Shown: in pieces, positions 60,101-64,000 of the stretch
Layout: each line of letters starts with the position of its first letter
Position numbering within the stretch: position 1 is the first letter of the stretch
Source: Arcuatula senhousia
Lineage: Eukaryota; Mollusca; Bivalvia; Mytilida; Mytilidae
Length of the DNA stretch: 64,000 nt
Assembly: GCA_963971305.1 (NCBI GenBank)
Contig: OZ020305.1
Location: forward strand, 43,287,717 to 43,351,716
Direction of reading: 5' to 3'
Made by a program: the position numbers and the translations under genes
The notes under the pieces: model-generated
Told to the model about the DNA's origin: nothing
Databases searched by the model: none
What the model saw: the letters and a program-made list of their open reading frames with translations, nothing else

Positions 60101-63100
60101 GCTGAAAAATTGCGGGAAATAGTAATACATCGTCCCAAATTATCTCGTCCCAGGCATAATTCGAAATTTTCAATGGAATTATCTACGCGAGCTTTTAAGG
60201 CAATGTCTTTCTCATATTATAACTAAGATGTATTTACTTGAATTGACACTAGGACATCTCTCACATGCTGGTCCCCAGGCTGCAGCTAAGGAGCAACAGC
60301 AATCAGTCCTTGACAGGGTAACAGTTGATGACTTGGGTAGACATCTGCCTGCAGTTAGCTCTCTAAAACAATACCCATCTCGTAAATCTACAATCAGATA
60401 GAAAACACATATAATGAAGGGACGTACTTGTTAATTTCAATGCTATCAATATAGTGTTTATTTATCTAACAAGAATGGAATTCCTGAGTCCCCGGCTGAG
60501 CGCAAACAGTTCTAAGTCTGCAAACTGAACAGGAAGTAGGTAAGCAACATATCTGGAAATGCATCCCATCATATGAGACCCCTACCTGAATACCTACAAA
60601 ATAAAGAAAGCCTACGAAAGTAGCTGAGAAATCTGTTTTGAAAATTTTCCATTTTTGACCCTAAAAAAATTCTAAGTTGGCTCGTTTAACAGGAAGTAAG
60701 TAAGCGACAGACCTGAAAATGCATCCCACCATATGAGACCCCCACCTTAAGCTGCTTGTTACAGCTGAGGAAAAAAACTTCAAATGTTTGGTACATTAAT
60801 GTGCATCTTTTAATTTTGAAGGGCTCCTCGTCATTTGTAATGAAACAATGGGGACAGTTATTATAGACACAAAATGTTACAAGGAATCATCTGATAATCT
60901 CAAGTTGGATGGAAAAGCATACAGACATTTTTTATCAAATATGACTTTTTGATATTTAGACTCTTAATCTAAATGTACATACAAAGAAACTTTATCCATG
61001 TTGTATTTTTGTTAAAATTTTCAACAATCTATAGATACCCTATATGTAAGTAGACTGGCCATTCTTCACACATACACATTCCTCAGTATACATACCAACA
61101 CATCTTTTCCCATCACTGCTGACTCTATATCCTTGTTGACACTGACATCTATAGCTACCCTGGAGGTTGACACAGCGACCATTTCTACATACATCTCTGA
61201 TGGTTTGGCATTCATTCACATCTGCGAATAAATTAATAATAAAGATTTTAGTAGATTATTGTCACTCTACAAAAATCCATTGGTGCAATAAGAGACACCA
61301 TCCTGAAAATCAAGGTATGCAGATATAGAATTGATGATAAAAATAGTACAAATGTTTAAGCAGAAAAAGAATCATATGGGACCTTATACTTAAGTTGTGT
61401 AACAAGGGGCTGTACTTTTCAGTTGTTGAGAAAAAAACAAGAGGCTCCCAGGAGCCTGAATCGCTCACCTGGTCTTCATGTCGACACTATAAACATGATA
61501 AAGACTTTTGTCGAGGTAAATGAGCTGAACATTTAAGCAAGCAACAGCTTTTCTATATCTACTATAGTTTTCATTCTGTAGGCCCAAAACATGAAAAAAC
61601 ATTATTTTAGGGGCCGTAACCCCTATCAGGGGTCATCTGACAACTTCGACCCTATGGAGACTTTTGTAGAGCTTTATGCGCTGAACATTTAAGCAAGCAA
61701 CAGTTTTTCTTTATCTACTATAGTTTTCATTCTAAAGGCCAAAAACATAAAAAGGTTATTTTAGGGGCTGTAACCCCTATTAAGGGTCATCTGACAACTT
61801 CGATCCATTGAGACTTTTGTAGAGCTAAATAAACTGAACATTTAAGCAAGCAAAAGCTTTTCTCTATCTGCTATAGTTTTTATTCTATAGGCCAAAACAT
61901 GAAAAAGGTTATTTTAGGGGCCGTAACCCCTATTAAGGGTCATCTGACAACTTCGATCCTATTGAGACTTTTGTAGAGCTAAATGAGCTGAACATTTAAG
62001 CAAGCAACAGCTTTTCTCTATCTGCAATAGTTTTCATACTATAGGGCAAAAACATGAAAAAACGCTATTTTTTACCTTTAAGAGGCTGTAACCCCTATAA
62101 GGGGTCATCTGACAACTTGGACCAAATGGAGACTTTTGTAGAACTTTTGATGCTGAAGCAATAGGGTGGCATCAGATTTCGTCTATCTCTTATACTTTTT
62201 GATTTACAAGCCAAAAACAGTAGTCTGACCCCCCTGGTCTATTTTTAGCAACGGCGGCCATGTTTTTCAACGAATCAAAAGTCCCCACATCAGTTCTGTG
62301 GGGGATACCCTAAAGTACCACCAGATTAAATTTGGTTTGAATATGTGCAGCCGTTTCAGAGGAGAAGAAGTTTGAAGAAAAGTTAACGACGACGGACGCC
62401 AAGTGATGGCAATAGCTCACATGGCCTTTGGCCAGGTGAGCTAAAAAGTATTTTGAATATCTATTTCAGATGGAAGGACTGTGAGATGCATTGAAAGATA
62501 GAGATAAAACTGTTTATCTCTCTGCCTTGAGTGTGTGTTTAAGGTTTAACTCCCTTTTCGATGCACCTGGGCCGTATAGGGCAGTCAGTTTAAATTGGGG
62601 GAAACCAAAGTACCTGGAGGAAACAACCAATCTTGGGCTGGTAACTGACAAATCTAATTACATACAGTTGGGAAGTCCTGTTTTTGTAAATTACAAGCAG
62701 AACTTGAACACCATCTGAGAGGTGATTGGCTAGTGATCAATAGTGTGGTATTAAAACCAGCGCATTTGACCACTTGGCCACCCAGGCCCCCTCTCTGACT
62801 TAAAAAGAGGGTATAAGAATGCATAAAATGAAATTTGTCTGTAAAATATACTAACCAACACACTGGTCAGGTCCTGCCTCTCTGTAGCCTTCAGGACATA
62901 TACACATAAATGATCCCACCAAATTCTTACAGGCATATCTACATCTGTTAGCTTGAGTCTGGCATTCATCAACATCTGCAATACAAACATTTATATTAAT
63001 TGTTGAAATTAAACTTTTGTAACATAGCACCATTGAGAAACAAGTAAATCTGTGAGCTAATGCTCACTAGTGATACCCCCGCTCCCCAAACTATGCCATG

Positions 63101-63722
63101 CATACAAGTTTAAATACTCTGTAAACAGGAAGTAGTTGACCTAAGAACATACATCATATGGTACTATAGGATAAAGCTATACCCAAAATATGAGACCTCT
63201 GCGTCATGTAGTTGCTGAGAAAACTGTGACGGAAATTTTGAGTGTATGTACACTATGTGTAAAAACTTAAGTATTCGGTAAACAGGAAGTAGTTGACCTA
63301 GGAGCATGAAATCGGTATACACCATATGGTACTATAAGAGAAAGCTATATGCAAAATATCAGACCTCAGCGTCATGTAGTAGCTGAGAAAACTGTGACGG
63401 AAATTATGTTACGGACGGACGAACAAACGGACGAACGAACGGACGGACGGACAAGGGTAAAACATTATACCCCCTTCTTCTTCGAAGCGGGGGTATAATA
63501 AATTCTACATGTATAGGAATTACAATGCAAATGAGTGATTAATTCGGATAACTGATGTGTGATAATGATACTTTTATTGATGTCTAAAATTAGAATTACC
63601 TTGACAATGAACACCATCAGTAGCTAAGGTGTACCCCATTGGACAGATACAGGTATATGATCCAGGAATATTTACACATCTGAATGCACAGTTATTCAAA
63701 GGTCCTCTACATTCATTGATAT
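53301..63722 (-). CDS. FBN-like: Fibrillin, C-terminal part (partial; 5' end beyond window), 14 exons visible
   Basis: Extracellular microfibril protein. Exons (minus order): 63600-63722, 62856-62975, 61096-61221 (three calcium-binding EGF modules); 60238-60387 and 59416-59469 (one TB/8-Cys module, motif [18 protein letters not shown]); 58632-58757, 58165-58287, 57141-57260, 56746-56874, 56308-56424, 55079-55201, 54385-54487 (seven EGF modules); 53944-54112 and 53301-53657 (C-terminal propeptide). Nearly all module exons are phase 1-1. EGF modules begin DxD/NEC and carry NxxGSY, the calcium-binding signature. The order TB then seven EGF then propeptide equals the human FBN1 end, and several modules match one to one ([25 protein letters not shown]...GQGHCV). 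The propeptide has a furin site RAKR-S, followed by an asprosin-like tail. With the first donor of the 78-bp array, the visible part encodes about 645 residues ending in a stop at 53301. One intron has a GC donor. Confidence 0.95.
55684..56424 (-). repeat. Nine-copy 78-bp array spanning an EGF exon and its splice donor in fibrillin
   Basis: The EGF exon that starts at 56424 is complete (six Cys) at a donor GAAG/GTAAGA after 56308. From there the half-module [20 protein letters not shown] (three Cys) plus its donor repeats with a strict 78-bp period. Nine copies in all are visible, with the phase constant. Every copy except the last retains GAAG/GTAAGA in phase 1; the last (donor after 55684, AATG/GTATAG) has diverged. 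The middle copies also show a two-unit, 156-bp higher-order pattern. Either the copies are intronic leftovers or they are alternative donors that add 26 residues each. Confidence 0.9.
59091..59347. mobile_element. MITE-like element with about 52-bp imperfect inverted ends
   Basis: The left end GAAACCTAGGGGTTCTCACT and the right end GATCCCCTGGGTTTC are inverted, and the pairing runs on through ATTCATCATC and GGGTCATT. It lies in the fibrillin intron 5' of the 58632-58757 exon and ends about 70 nt from exon 59416-59469. Confidence 0.7.
59416..60387 (-). other. TB (TGF-beta-binding, 8-cysteine) module of fibrillin, split over two exons
   Basis: Exon 60238-60387 starts [16 protein letters not shown] and contains the diagnostic Cys triplet and the WGPACERCP motif. 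Exon 59416-59469 supplies [17 protein letters not shown] with the eighth Cys. TB modules occur only in fibrillins and LTBPs, so this settles the family. The 769-bp intron between them carries a MITE at 59688-59962. Confidence 0.95.
59688..59962. mobile_element. MITE with CAGGGTTCCCAC inverted ends (hAT type)
   Basis: CAGGGTTCCCAC at 59688 and GTGGGAACCCTG at 59951-59962. The interior repeats TTCAAGGRYTTTTCC. These ends are typical of hAT-derived MITEs. Flanks share only TCATT, so the expected 8-bp target duplication is not clear. Confidence 0.75.
61439..62445. mobile_element. About 1-kb dispersed element with GCTCACCTGG inverted ends
   Basis: Starts with AAGAGGCTCCCAGGAGCCTG and GCTCACCTGG; ends with CCAGGTGAGC at 62432-62441. 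The interior has four direct repeats of about 150 bp (GGGGTCATCTGACAACTTC, AGCTGAACATTTAAGCAAGC). It lies in a fibrillin intron between EGF modules. Non-coding. Confidence 0.7.
63073..63496. mobile_element. Repeat element with ATACCCCCGCT inverted ends, in a fibrillin intron
   Basis: ATACCCCCGCT (63073) and AGCGGGGGTAT (63486-63496) are inverted. The interior has two units (AACAGGAAGTAGTTGACCTA), then a GGACGGACGGAC run and a terminal hairpin TATACCCCC...GGGGGTATA (63468-63497). Confidence 0.75.
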
Positions 63723-64000
63723 CTAAAATTAAATCAATGGAATTCACCATAAACTTAAGTTAAAATATGCATTTGGCTACATTTGTTGTTGATTCTAAGA
63801 GATTTCTTTGTGCAAAGAAAGTACTATCAAAATTCACTGAAAATGACAAAGGAGTATGTTCACAAAGGCCTATAATTGGCCCTGTAATTGGGATAATTTT
63901 TCTCAAGAAATCTAAATGAATGCTTTGGAAATAACTCACAGAATACCTATATTTAACAAATATAATAGTTTTCTAGTGATAGAATTGTGCGGTTTACGTC

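Overview
The window is invertebrate animal DNA. It is AT-rich, has small exons with GT-AG introns, and is about half dispersed and tandem repeats. Four animal genes can be rebuilt exon by exon, and all of them keep frame across the proposed junctions. Gene content and repeat style point to a bivalve mollusc, most likely a mytilid mussel. The species call is an inference; the animal assignment is not in doubt.

Layout. Positions 1-8,618 hold no gene I can support, only palindromic and tandem repeats plus the tail of a reverse-transcriptase element. Positions 8,641-22,131 (+) are a complete vesicular monoamine transporter gene (SLC18A/VMAT family): 15 coding exons, 505 residues. Positions 22,860-27,942 (-) are a complete gene for a secreted serine beta-lactamase-like protein with a long, probably disordered tail: 5 exons, 750 residues. 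These two genes converge with about 0.7 kb between their stop codons. Positions 31,304-42,017 (-) are a complete peptidylglycine alpha-hydroxylating monooxygenase gene (PHM): 12 coding exons, 404 residues, no lyase domain. Positions 43.3-53.3 kb are gene-free and carry a MITE and three tandem arrays. Positions 53,301-63,722 (-) are the 3' end of a fibrillin gene: EGF-like modules, one TGF-beta-binding (8-Cys) module, seven more EGF modules, then a furin site and an asprosin-like C-terminal piece. Its 5' part lies beyond the right edge.

VMAT loads monoamines into secretory vesicles and PHM makes the first step of peptide amidation in the same kind of vesicle, so both serve neurosecretion. I see no evidence that they are co-regulated. 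Fibrillin is extracellular matrix, and the beta-lactamase-like protein is predicted to be secreted; oyster shell proteins of this fold are known.

Most unusual points: a nine-copy 78-bp array at 55,684-56,3xx in which every unit repeats half an EGF module plus a phase-1 splice donor; decayed tandem copies of the start of VMAT exon 12; a GC-AG intron in fibrillin; a dimeric tRNA-like element with a clean 12-bp target duplication; and a MITE with exact 28-bp inverted ends. I found no prokaryote-type system, CRISPR array or operon.
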